Assembly (NCBI GenBank): GCA_029239935.1
Contig: JARBTY010000028.1
Coordinates: 1 to 22,375, forward strand
DNA length: 22,375 nucleotides
Direction: 5' to 3'
From: Clostridia bacterium
GTDB taxonomy: Bacteria > Bacillota_A > Clostridia > Lachnospirales > Cellulosilyticaceae
A model generated the notes under the pieces. The model made no database searches. It was not told the origin of the DNA and worked only from the letters and a program-made list of their open reading frames with translations. The position numbers and the translations under genes were made by a program. Within the stretch, counting starts at the first letter, position 1; the number at the start of each line of letters is the position of its first letter. Positions 1-6,746 of this stretch are shown here, piece after piece.

Positions 1-155
1 GCATCTACAAGAGTATCCGCTAATTTTTTAACCTTTTCCTGCGGCAAACTAATAATATGGAAGGCAAGTCTTTGGGCAGATTTGCTTCCTATTCCCGGCA
101 GTCTTGATAACTCCTCAATAAGGGCTATCATTTTATCGCCATAATACCCACTCAC
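1..155 (-). CDS. recR: Recombination protein RecR, N-terminal part (cut by window edge)
   Basis: The reverse strand from GTG at 155 encodes about 51 residues and runs off the window. The visible part has the RecR N-terminal helix-hairpin-helix region, with LIEELSRLPGIGSKSAQRLA followed by a LAFHI segment, which is conserved across the family. The zinc finger and Toprim domains lie outside. RecR acts with RecO and RecF in loading RecA at single-strand gaps. The GTG start overlaps the ybaB stop by one base (TAGTG), and an AGGAGG lies nine bases upstream inside the ybaB end, so it should be translationally coupled. The order dnaX-ybaB-recR is the usual one in Firmicutes. Identity is firm despite the truncation. 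Confidence 0.93.
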   Translation of the reverse strand, partial: MSGYYGDKMIALIEELSRLPGIGSKSAQRLAFHIISLPQEKVKKLADTLVD

Positions 156-484
156 TAGAATAAACCTCCTGTTGGAAGTCCTCCCGTTACTTTGCCCATT
201 TCTTTTTGTGAATACTCTTCTGCTTGGCGAAGTGCTTCATTTACTGCTGTTAAAACTAAATCCTCCAGGGTTTCTATATCCTCTGGATCTACTACTTCTT
301 CTTTGATTTTAATGGCCTTAACCTCTTTTTTACCTGTAACCGTGACTTCTACCATACCGCCGCCTGATGTGGCTGTAATGACTTTTTCTTCAAGTATAGC
401 TTGTGTCTCCTCCATTTGTTTTTGCATTTTTTGTGCTTGCTTCATAAGTTGTTGCATGTTTGGCATACCACCAAAATTTTTCAT
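155..484 (-). CDS. ybaB: YbaB/EbfC-family nucleoid-associated protein
   Basis: A 109-residue protein of normal length for the YbaB/EbfC family, small dimeric DNA-binding proteins found beside dnaX and recR. A Met/Gln-rich N-terminal helix (residues 1-35, NMQQLMKQAQKMQKQM) is followed by a GGGMVEVTVTGKKEV strand region, a VVDPEDIETLEDL segment typical of the family, and a Gly-rich tail. It lies 12 bases after dnaX; its AGGAGG overlaps the dnaX TAG stop, which implies coupled translation. Its own stop shares one base with the recR start. The chromosomal role in Firmicutes is poorly defined; nucleoid binding and links to recombination are known for the family only. Confidence 0.95.
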   Translation of the reverse strand: MKNFGGMPNMQQLMKQAQKMQKQMEETQAILEEKVITATSGGGMVEVTVTGKKEVKAIKIKEEVVDPEDIETLEDLVLTAVNEALRQAEEYSQKEMGKVTGGLPTGGLF

Positions 485-496
485 ATTTTATTCCTC

Positions 497-2107
497 CTAA
501 TTTTTAAGTTCTATATTAAAATTTATTTTAGCAGCTACATTTTTTAGGATAGAAGCCATGTCTTTTATATCTTCTGTCTGTTCCGGATGTGAACCATAAA
601 CCTCTATACATTTGGAGGCATACTCATCTGCATGTATAGGTCTTACCCTTACCTCTTTGCCAGCAATCTCATTAATTGCTTTTTTAAGTTCCTCCAAATG
701 GGCATTAACACCTACGTCCATCCCTTGTTTATAGACAATATAGAAAATATCCTCTTCTACAAAACCAGCTTCCGTTGTCTCAAAGATAGACCATGCTGCT
801 CTTCCCAGTTTAGCTTTTATTTCCGGCCACTTTTTGATAAGTATCCGTATGTCCTCAGACACGGCTTTAGGAAGCCTTGCTGGAATCACTTCTTTAGAAG
901 ATCCTAAGTTTTGAACGGGTACAGCCGGTGCTGCTTTTAGGCCTTCTTCAATTAATTTCTCTAGCTTTTGCTCCAAAAACTGCATCTTAGCCATCATACT
1001 TTCTGGTGAAGTATCCATCTGCACTTCTGAAAGTTTAAGAATGGCTACCTCTAAGAGAATTCTGGGGGACAGGGCATTTCTAAGCTCATATTCCAGCTGT
1101 CCAAAATGCTTAATATAACGCATCAGTTCATTGATTTGTAGCTCCTGTGCCTGCTCCTTAAGCCTTGTAATATATTCACTGCTATAGTCTAACACACTCG
1201 CTGTTCCATTTGTAGTCTTAGCCACCAATAAATTACGACTATGCTCTAAAAGATCTCCTGCAAACTGTCTGATGCTTTTGCCTTGACGGTTCACTGCTTC
1301 ACATAGCTCCAGTGCTTTTTTGGTATCCTGTGCTATTATAGCATAAATCATGTCAAATAATATACTGCTGTCCACTGCTCCCACCATATAAAGTATTTTA
1401 TCAAAAGTGATGGTTTCATCAAAATAAAATGACATACTTTGCTCTAGGATACTTAAGGCGTCACGCATACCACCTTCTGCAAGCCGTGCAATATAGTTCA
1501 GGGCTTTAGCTTCTATATCCACCTTTTCCTTTTGCATATACACGGCCAATCGCTCTTCAATCTCTTGAGCAGACAACCTTTTAAAATCAAACCTTTGGCA
1601 TCTTGAAAGAATAGTAACAGGTATCTTTTGCGGATCTGTGGTTGCTAGGATAAATATCACATGGGCTGGGGGCTCCTCAAGGGTTTTAAGAAGCGCATTA
1701 AATGCTCCTGTTGAAAGCATATGTACCTCATCTATAATATAAACCTTATATTTTCCCACAGCTGGTGTGTATTTAACCTCTTCATTGATCTCACGGATAT
1801 TATCAACTCCATTATGAGAGGCTGCATCTATTTCTATAATATTAATCCCTGAGCCATCTTGTACTTTTTGACATGCCGAGCATACACCACAGGCTGATCC
1901 ATGCACCGGTGCTTCGCAGTTGACCGCCCGCGCAAAGATCTTGGCGATAGTGGTCTTACCTGTCCCCCTACTTCCGCAGAGCAAATAAGCATGAGCTACA
2001 CGCTGGGTGTTGATTTGATTAGTAAGGGTCCTGACAATATGCTCTTGTCCTACCACATCGTCAAAAATAAGAGGCCTGTATTTTCGATATAAAGCTAAAT
2101 AACTCAT
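497..2107 (-). CDS. dnaX: DNA polymerase III subunit gamma/tau (clamp loader)
   Basis: The 536-residue protein is the clamp-loader ATPase that helps place the beta clamp at primer junctions. Visible features are the N-terminal ALYRKYRP motif, a Walker A GSRGTGKT (residues 45-52), four zinc-ligand cysteines (C64, C73, C76, C79), a Walker B IIDEVHML with D126-E127, sensor-1 ATTDP, and the SRCQRFDF arginine-finger region. A divergent C-terminal segment from about residue 370 would contact the polymerase, as in tau. The start is supported by AAGGGA eight bases upstream and by an extended -10 promoter. It is the first gene of the dnaX-ybaB-recR unit. I see no in-phase -1 slippage heptamer, so a separate gamma form is not predicted. 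Confidence 0.97.
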   Translation of the reverse strand: MSYLALYRKYRPLIFDDVVGQEHIVRTLTNQINTQRVAHAYLLCGSRGTGKTTIAKIFARAVNCEAPVHGSACGVCSACQKVQDGSGINIIEIDAASHNGVDNIREINEEVKYTPAVGKYKVYIIDEVHMLSTGAFNALLKTLEEPPAHVIFILATTDPQKIPVTILSRCQRFDFKRLSAQEIEERLAVYMQKEKVDIEAKALNYIARLAEGGMRDALSILEQSMSFYFDETITFDKILYMVGAVDSSILFDMIYAIIAQDTKKALELCEAVNRQGKSIRQFAGDLLEHSRNLLVAKTTNGTASVLDYSSEYITRLKEQAQELQINELMRYIKHFGQLEYELRNALSPRILLEVAILKLSEVQMDTSPESMMAKMQFLEQKLEKLIEEGLKAAPAVPVQNLGSSKEVIPARLPKAVSEDIRILIKKWPEIKAKLGRAAWSIFETTEAGFVEEDIFYIVYKQGMDVGVNAHLEELKKAINEIAGKEVRVRPIHADEYASKCIEVYGSHPEQTEDIKDMASILKNVAAKINFNIELKN

Positions 2108-2155
2108 GTATTTTCCCTTCTGTAAAAATCTATTATTTCTTTATCTGTATGCAAT

Positions 2156-2164
2156 ATTATACCA
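2156..2164 (-). promoter_or_regulatory. Extended -10 promoter of the dnaX operon
   Basis: On the reverse strand this reads TGGTATAAT: a perfect -10 hexamer (2156-2161) with the TGn extension just upstream (2162-2164). The -35 region at normal distance is poor, as is common with extended -10 promoters. It would give a leader of roughly 42 bases before the dnaX ATG at 2107. This is a pattern match only. Confidence 0.6.
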
Positions 2165-2235
2165 CAAAATGAACATTCCTAACACAGCTTTATATTTTTC
2201 TGTATGCTCACTTATCTGAAAATCCTTTAAAATTT

Positions 2236-2277
2236 ACCCCCGTTACTTTCAGCTATACTGCCAAAAGTGACGGGGGT
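2236..2277 (-). terminator. Stem-loop after the pentapeptide-repeat gene
   Basis: The arms 2236-2249 and 2264-2277 form a 14-base-pair stem with a single G-T wobble and a C5/G5 base block; the loop can form a further CAG/CTG stem. It lies 37 bases past the stop of the minus-strand gene at 2314 and before the dnaX promoter. There is no clean T run on either side, so it may be a weak terminator or an mRNA 3'-end stabiliser. Confidence 0.45.
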
Positions 2278-2313
2278 GATTGACTTTAACTTATAACTTT
2301 CTGTTTATCTATC

Positions 2314-2970
2314 TTAAATAAGACCTTCTGCTTCATAACGCTGCAGTTCTTTGATTATATAACTGAGTGTGCAGAAATCTTTATCAGTGTTTCTTTTTAC
2401 AAGACCTAACCCTTTGATTAAAGTTTCTTCATCAAATTTTTCTAACAGAATCATCATACTAATAGGGTTAATTGCCCCCTCTTTTGTATCCAATACTCTT
2501 GCAAACTTGATATAGTCATTTTTCATAATTGAGTTGAAGGCACTCTCAAGCCTTTTGCTGACTTCAAACTCTGGCATTTCCTCAAATACTTTAATCTCTG
2601 GATTTGATAAGTCTAAATGGATTGCCCGGCTTATATCTGTCCCTACAAAAATAACCTTTTCAAACACTGCCCCCTCAAAGTCTACACCTTCTAAATTTAC
2701 AGAATCAAAAAGCGTATTTACAAATTGAGCTTGCTTGAATTTGCTGTTTTTAAGATTTGTTGCCACAAACTCTGTTGATTCAAATGTAGCTTCTGAAAAA
2801 TTGCAGGACTTAAACTGTGCACCTCTTAGACTTGTATGATTAAAGTTCGCATTTGAAAAATCACAATTAAAACAGTTGCTTCTTCTTAAATCCTTGTACA
2901 TAAAATCCTGATTTGTTTTTTTTCTATTACTATAGTTAATCTGATCATTTACTCTTTTACTTATAGCCAT
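2314..2970 (-). CDS. Pentapeptide-repeat protein of unknown function
   Basis: About 218 residues. Roughly residues 25-120 are pentapeptide repeats of the A(D/N)LXX / (S/T)XF type, visible as CNFSEATFESTEFVATNL and VNLEGVDFEGAVF, which should form a right-handed quadrilateral beta helix. Residues 130-218 are non-repetitive and probably helical (FEVSKRLESAFNSIMKNDYI). No signal peptide or membrane segment is seen, so it is probably cytoplasmic. The frame opens at TTG 2982, but GGAGG at 2976-2980 sits five bases before ATG 2970, so I choose 2970. Some pentapeptide proteins (Qnr, MfpA) mimic DNA and protect gyrase. This array is shorter and carries a tail, so no such role is claimed. It appears monocistronic. 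Confidence 0.82.
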   Translation of the reverse strand: MAISKRVNDQINYSNRKKTNQDFMYKDLRRSNCFNCDFSNANFNHTSLRGAQFKSCNFSEATFESTEFVATNLKNSKFKQAQFVNTLFDSVNLEGVDFEGAVFEKVIFVGTDISRAIHLDLSNPEIKVFEEMPEFEVSKRLESAFNSIMKNDYIKFARVLDTKEGAINPISMMILLEKFDEETLIKGLGLVKRNTDKDFCTLSYIIKELQRYEAEGLI

Positions 2971-3036
2971 CATTACCTCCAACTAAAATATTTTGCAGTA
3001 CTTAGAATAGATGTATATTTCCCGCAGCATCTCAAT

Positions 3037-3072
3037 AAAAAACTCCTATATCAAAAGATATAAGAGTTTTTT
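3037..3072 (-). terminator. Intrinsic terminator of the tRNA-fMet gene
   Basis: The arms 3037-3052 and 3057-3072 pair through an AAAA loop. On the minus-strand RNA the only irregular position becomes a G-U pair, and the stem ends in a T6 tract. On the plus strand the same position is a C-A mismatch, so the structure favours termination of the leftward tRNA transcript 14 bases beyond its 3' end. Confidence 0.85.
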
Positions 3073-3085
3073 CACAATTATAGAA

Positions 3086-3158
3086 TAGCGGGGGCAGGAT
3101 TCGAACCTACGACCTTTGGGTTATGAGCCCAACGAGCTGCCAGCTGCTCCACCCCGCG
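3086..3158 (-). tRNA. Initiator tRNA-fMet (CAU)
   Basis: The reverse strand folds into a complete cloverleaf: acceptor CGCGGGG/CCCCGCT, D stem GAGC/GCTC, anticodon stem TTGGG/CCCAA with loop CTCATAA (anticodon CAT), T arm with TTCGAAT, and discriminator A. Three consecutive G-C pairs at the base of the anticodon stem (GGG/CCC) and an unpaired 1-72 position mark it as the initiator rather than elongator Met or Ile-CAU. The 3' CCA is not encoded; the next bases are TTC. Position 72 is U here, so the mismatch is C-U and not the usual C-A. Confidence 0.96.
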
Positions 3159-3184
3159 ACATTTTTTTCTTTTCCACAAGAACT

Positions 3185-3213
3185 AGGATATCATACTTCT
3201 TAAGTTATGGCAA
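3185..3213 (-). promoter_or_regulatory. Promoter of the tRNA-fMet gene
   Basis: On the reverse strand TTGCCA (3208-3213) and TATCCT (3185-3190) are separated by 17 bases, and the -10 is preceded by TGA, giving an extended -10 (TGATATCCT). The predicted transcript would start about 20 bases before the mature tRNA 5' end. The -10 hexamer is only 4/6. Confidence 0.5.
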
Positions 3214-3243
3214 CCCCTTTATTTCATTTATCCCGTATTACAC

Positions 3244-3267
3244 CTCTTTTTAGGGCTCTAAAAAGAG
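3244..3267. repeat. Perfect 10-bp inverted repeat, role unknown
   Basis: CTCTTTTTAG (3244-3253) and CTAAAAAGAG (3258-3267) are separated by GGCT. It lies between the pst operon end and the tRNA promoter. No T run follows on either strand, so it is not a standard terminator. The rest of the 190-base gap (3159-3351) holds the tRNA promoter and the operon-end hairpin; nothing else is recognisable. Confidence 0.4.
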
Positions 3268-3303
3268 AGTTATGGTACCTATTTCTAAACTATAAATCAT
3301 TAA

Positions 3304-3338
3304 AGAGACCCAGTATCATCAAAGTCTACTGAGTCTCT
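3304..3338 (-). terminator. Terminator-like hairpin at the end of the pst operon
   Basis: The arms AGAGACCCAGTA (3304-3315) and TACTGAGTCTCT (3327-3338) pair with a loop of 11 bases. The single irregular position is a G-U on the minus strand. It starts 13 bases after the lipoprotein stop and is followed leftward by TTTAATGATTTAT, a broken T tract. It is the likely 3' end of the pst transcript. Confidence 0.65.
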
Positions 3339-3351
3339 GCTCTATTTTATT

Positions 3352-3855
3352 TTAGTCTATTAAAATGACCTCCATAATAATTTTACTTTTTCCCTCTCCA
3401 TCTGCTAAAAACTGGATGACAGCACTTAATCCGTTTTTCGCTCTTTCTATAGTCATCGTTTCACCCTCTTTTTCATTACTCACAACATAACTTGGTGCTT
3501 CTGCATAGATATCACTATAATATCTATAGGCATCTTCCGGCGCCAAATTGACACTTTGGGTGACATTAAAAATCATTTTATCTGCTTCCTCTTTGCTTTC
3601 ACCTTGTATAATCTGTGCCCCGTCTATTATAGGCACATAGCTTATCGGGAAATTATCTGGTATTGGAATAGACTCCCCTAACGTAGAAGTCTCTATCCGT
3701 TCCATGATTTCTTCCGATGTCGTTTCACTTTTAGCCTCCTCATTACTCTGTACTGCGGCTGGCTGTACTGCTGCTTCGCTCGCAGTAGATTCGCTTTGTG
3801 CGCATCCTGTAAGTAGTAGTGTTAATACAATCGTTCCTATAAAAAGCTTTTTCAT
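3352..3855 (-). CDS. Small lipoprotein of unknown function, last gene of the pst operon
   Basis: A 167-residue protein with a classical lipoprotein signal peptide: charged MKK, a hydrophobic stretch, and the lipobox LLTGC with lipidated Cys18. A low-complexity Ser/Ala/Glu/Gln linker (about 19-50) follows, then a globular domain (about 55-167) containing IPIPDNFPISYVPIIDGAQI and a C-terminal beta-rich part. It should sit on the outer face of the membrane. I do not recognise the globular domain. The gene begins 24 bases after pstB with AAGGAG nine bases before ATG and precedes the operon terminator, so it should be co-expressed with phosphate uptake. An accessory role near PstS or the permease is inference from position alone. 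Confidence 0.8.
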   Translation of the reverse strand: MKKLFIGTIVLTLLLTGCAQSESTASEAAVQPAAVQSNEEAKSETTSEEIMERIETSTLGESIPIPDNFPISYVPIIDGAQIIQGESKEEADKMIFNVTQSVNLAPEDAYRYYSDIYAEAPSYVVSNEKEGETMTIERAKNGLSAVIQFLADGEGKSKIIMEVILID

Positions 3856-3879
3856 ACTGATTTCTCCTTGTCTTTTAGC

Positions 3880-4653
3880 TTAACTAAATTTTCCGCTTAA
3901 ATAATTTTGTGTCAGTTCTTTGTGGGGGCTTGTAAAAATCTTGTCACACGTATTATATTCTATAAGTTCTCCTTCATAGAAAAAACCTACATAATCCGCT
4001 ATACGAGCTGCTTGTTCCATATTATGGGTTACTATTACAATAGTATATTCTTTCTTGAGTTCTTCCAGCAAATCTTCAATTTTCATAGTCGATATAGGGT
4101 CTAGCGCAGAGCATGGCTCATCAAAAAGTATAATTTGCGGCTCTATCGCCAATGCCCTTGCTATACATAACCGCTGCTGCTGTCCCCCAGACAGTTTTTC
4201 TGCATTGGTCTGTAAGCGCATTTTTACCTCCTCATAAATATGGGTTTCTTCCAACACTTTAAGTATGATTTTATCTACCTGTTTTTTGGGCATGCCGGGG
4301 ACTTTTTCTAAAATAGGCATGCTTAGATTATCATACACACTTGTTCTAAAAGGATTTGGCATTTGAAATACAAGACCTATCTTTCTCCGTAGGCTTATTA
4401 AATACTCTTGTTTGTTAGAACTGTAGATATCTTCTTCATCAACTAAGATATTCCCAGTCAGTTTAAAATCCTTTATAAAATCATTCATGCGATTAATAGA
4501 CTTTAAAAGTGTGGTTTTACCGCACCCCGATGGTCCAACAAAAGCTGTGATGGCATTTTTTCTAATAGTCATATTTATATTTTTAAGTGCAGGATAAGTC
4601 CCATAAAATACATTCACATCTTTTATATGAATACTTGCTAAATGCTCATTCAT
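3880..4653 (-). CDS. pstB: Phosphate ABC transporter ATP-binding protein PstB
   Basis: A 257-residue ATPase of typical PstB length that powers phosphate import by the PstSCAB system. It has Walker A GPSGCGKTT (K46), Q-loop VFQMPNPF (Q97), the PstB-type signature LSGGQQQR (154-161), Walker B IILFDEPCSALDP (D178, E179) and the switch histidine in VTHNM. The motif SINRMND near residue 52 is characteristic of PstB. Its ATG overlaps the pstA stop (TAATG), so translation is coupled. A second ATG four codons in would also serve. No phoU follows pstB; an unknown lipoprotein gene does. Confidence 0.97.
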   Translation of the reverse strand: MNEHLASIHIKDVNVFYGTYPALKNINMTIRKNAITAFVGPSGCGKTTLLKSINRMNDFIKDFKLTGNILVDEEDIYSSNKQEYLISLRRKIGLVFQMPNPFRTSVYDNLSMPILEKVPGMPKKQVDKIILKVLEETHIYEEVKMRLQTNAEKLSGGQQQRLCIARALAIEPQIILFDEPCSALDPISTMKIEDLLEELKKEYTIVIVTHNMEQAARIADYVGFFYEGELIEYNTCDKIFTSPHKELTQNYLSGKFS

Positions 4654-5591
4654 TATTTATCTTCTCCTTCTAGGGCTTGTGATTTACCTATTAAATCAAC
4701 AAGAAAATTAAGTACAATGATGATAATGATTAGGAACAACGAGGCACTAAAAGCTACTTGAGGCATATTCCCTTCGCCTGCTGGTGATGTGTAATAAATA
4801 TAAGACGTTAATGTGGAGCCTGTATTGGTCAAAGTGCTCCACCAATTTTTAGCGCTATACCATGGTTGCATACCAGTCATTCTTAGTGTCCCACCTAATG
4901 TAAGCCATACGATAGCTGTATCCCCAATGATGCGCCCCATCCCTAAAATGATTGCTGTCACAATGCCTTTTTGAGCAGCTGGCAAAAGAACCTTTACGAT
5001 CGTATACCTTTTGCTAGCCCCCATAGCATAAGAAGCTTCCATATAAGCATTAGGCACCGCTCTGATGGCTTCAATACATGTTTTCGTGACATATGGAAGA
5101 ATCATGACTGCCATAGTCATTCCTGCCACTAAAAAGGATCTGCCAAAGGCTTTTTCAAGCCCAGGTACATTTTCTACTTTACTGCTTAAGAATGCAAATA
5201 TAGGATTTGAAAAAATAGCAAGTCCAAATATAGCAATAACAATGGTTGGCACCCCTGAAAGCACATCAATAGCCAGCCTGAAGAAACTGGCTATGATTCC
5301 TTTCTTAGCATAATGAGTAAGATAAATAGCTGATAGAAGCCCCCACGGAAAAGCTATTAATATCCCTATAATAGTCAAAAGAAACGTTCCTATGATGGGA
5401 GTACTTATACCACCTCCTGCTTCTTCATTAAAGGTAGGATTGGGTTCCGTTGTGAGAAAACTCCAACTAAACTTTTCTGCTCCTTCTATACCTATGTAAA
5501 TAATGATTCCAAAACATATAGCCATTGTAATAAGTGCACATGCCCAGCATAAATTCTTATAGATAGTGTTCTGAAGAAGATATTTTCTCAT
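4653..5591 (-). CDS. pstA: Phosphate ABC transporter permease PstA
   Basis: A 312-residue membrane protein with about six hydrophobic segments, beginning with one at roughly residues 14-36. It carries the PstA loop TTEPNPTFNEEAGGGISTPI near residue 45 and the inner-membrane coupling region EASYAMGASKRYTIVKVLLP (EAA motif), which contacts PstB. A C-terminal membrane segment is rich in Ile. It forms the channel with PstC. The ATG at 5591 lies inside the 3' end of pstC (35-base overlap) and has AAAGGAG seven bases upstream. The stop overlaps the pstB start. Length and motifs match the family. Confidence 0.97.
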   Translation of the reverse strand: MRKYLLQNTIYKNLCWACALITMAICFGIIIYIGIEGAEKFSWSFLTTEPNPTFNEEAGGGISTPIIGTFLLTIIGILIAFPWGLLSAIYLTHYAKKGIIASFFRLAIDVLSGVPTIVIAIFGLAIFSNPIFAFLSSKVENVPGLEKAFGRSFLVAGMTMAVMILPYVTKTCIEAIRAVPNAYMEASYAMGASKRYTIVKVLLPAAQKGIVTAIILGMGRIIGDTAIVWLTLGGTLRMTGMQPWYSAKNWWSTLTNTGSTLTSYIYYTSPAGEGNMPQVAFSASLFLIIIIIVLNFLVDLIGKSQALEGEDK

Positions 5592-6597
5592 CTAATTTCT
5601 CCTTTCTGCTCCCTTTGCTTGTTACCAGATACTCAACCACTTTAGTCGATAAACTCAAAACGACACTTGTTAAAAGCAGTACTGCTGCACAGGCAAATAA
5701 AGCTGATTCAATGGCCGGTATACTCATCGCTTCTGATTTATTGACAATAGCTGAAGAAAGGGTAAGGATCGGTGTCAGAAAAAAAACACCCCCATGGACT
5801 AACTGAGGCACATTACTAATTCCCCCGCATACCATCGATAAAGCAATAGCTTCCCCCGTCCCGCGACCTGCCGCTAAGATGACTCCGGCCATGATTCCTG
5901 ATTTTGCTGCCGGCAGCATCACCTTCCATACCACCTTCCAGTGTGAATACCCTAATGCAAAAGCTGCCTCTCTATACATCTTTGGAACTGCCTTAACAGC
6001 GTCTACCGCTAATATAGTTATAAAGGGAAGTATCATCATAGTTAAAATAATAATACCTGCAAGCAAACTCTTGCCATCTAACTGCATTTGTAAAAGTGGG
6101 TCAGAGATATACTTGATTTGCATTTCTGTTGTTATAAACCACCTATTAATCAATGGCACCATCGTCATAAGCCCTACAAGTCCATAAATGATAGAAGGTA
6201 CACAGGCTAATAGCCTTACAACTGAGGATAAAAAACTTCTTAATCTATAAGGTGCAAATTCACAGATAACAATGGCCGTCCCTATCCCTATCGGCACTGC
6301 CAGTAAAAGGGCACCCAAAGTCGTTAAAAGTGTCCCAGCGATTAGTCCTAACCCTCCAAATACATAACTCTGCTCTTCTGCACCGGCATTAAAGGCAGTA
6401 GAGATTTGCTCAGAAAATCCACCTTCTGTCAAAAAACCTATGCCGCTGGCCCTAAAGACTTCAAAACTTTGCTGCAAGATAAAAATAAATATGAACATCA
6501 AAACAACAGCACAAAGTGCTGTAAATATAAATAAACTGATTTCAAAAATATGATCCTTTAACTTTTCTTTAAACTTATGTCTGTTATATTTGTCCAT
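5557..6597 (-). CDS. pstC: Phosphate ABC transporter permease PstC
   Basis: A membrane protein of about 346 residues, partner of PstA. It has an N-terminal membrane segment (about 20-45), a FEVFRASGIGFLTEGGF external region typical of PstC, further segments, and the EAA coupling loop EAAFALGYSHWKVVWKVMLP. The frame is open further upstream to 6639, but AAGGGG six bases before ATG 6597 fixes that as the better start. The last 35 bases overlap pstA in another frame, and the C-terminal tail (KISSSEHYL) is hydrophilic. The start is 149 bases after pstS, a gap that contains a stem-loop likely to adjust relative expression. Confidence 0.96.
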   Translation of the reverse strand: MDKYNRHKFKEKLKDHIFEISLFIFTALCAVVLMFIFIFILQQSFEVFRASGIGFLTEGGFSEQISTAFNAGAEEQSYVFGGLGLIAGTLLTTLGALLLAVPIGIGTAIVICEFAPYRLRSFLSSVVRLLACVPSIIYGLVGLMTMVPLINRWFITTEMQIKYISDPLLQMQLDGKSLLAGIIILTMMILPFITILAVDAVKAVPKMYREAAFALGYSHWKVVWKVMLPAAKSGIMAGVILAAGRGTGEAIALSMVCGGISNVPQLVHGGVFFLTPILTLSSAIVNKSEAMSIPAIESALFACAAVLLLTSVVLSLSTKVVEYLVTSKGSRKEKLDEKISSSEHYL

Positions 6598-6632
6598 ATA
6601 TGACCCCTTCATGATATAAAACATAGACTGTA

Positions 6633-6678
6633 AGGGCACGAGACAGGACCTTTTCTGGTTATCCCACCTCGTGCTCCT
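6633..6678 (-). promoter_or_regulatory. Stem-loop between pstS and pstC
   Basis: GCACGAG/CTCGTGC plus AGG/CCT after a one-base bulge give a 10-base-pair stem (arms 6633-6642 and 6668-6678) with a 25-base loop. No T tract follows leftward. Such hairpins after the binding-protein gene usually protect the upstream mRNA or let only some transcripts continue, giving more binding protein than permease; this role is inferred. Confidence 0.55.
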
Positions 6679-6746
6679 ATGCTTAAAAGACTATTCTAAG
6701 ACATCTGTATACTAATTTATTTGAGCGATTTCTGACGCACTTAAAA

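Noticed and set aside
1315..1330. A6-G stretch in dnaX that looks like a -1 slippery heptamer for gamma/tau frameshifting
   Set aside because: The reading frame is ACC AAA AAA GCA, so the A-AAA-AAG phase needed for -1 slippage is not met, and it lies in the middle of the ATPase half rather than at the domain border used in E. coli.
2108..2235. Possible SRP RNA (scr) gene upstream of dnaX, as in Bacillus
   Set aside because: No GGAA-type apical loop or long paired rod is visible in this short AT-rich stretch.
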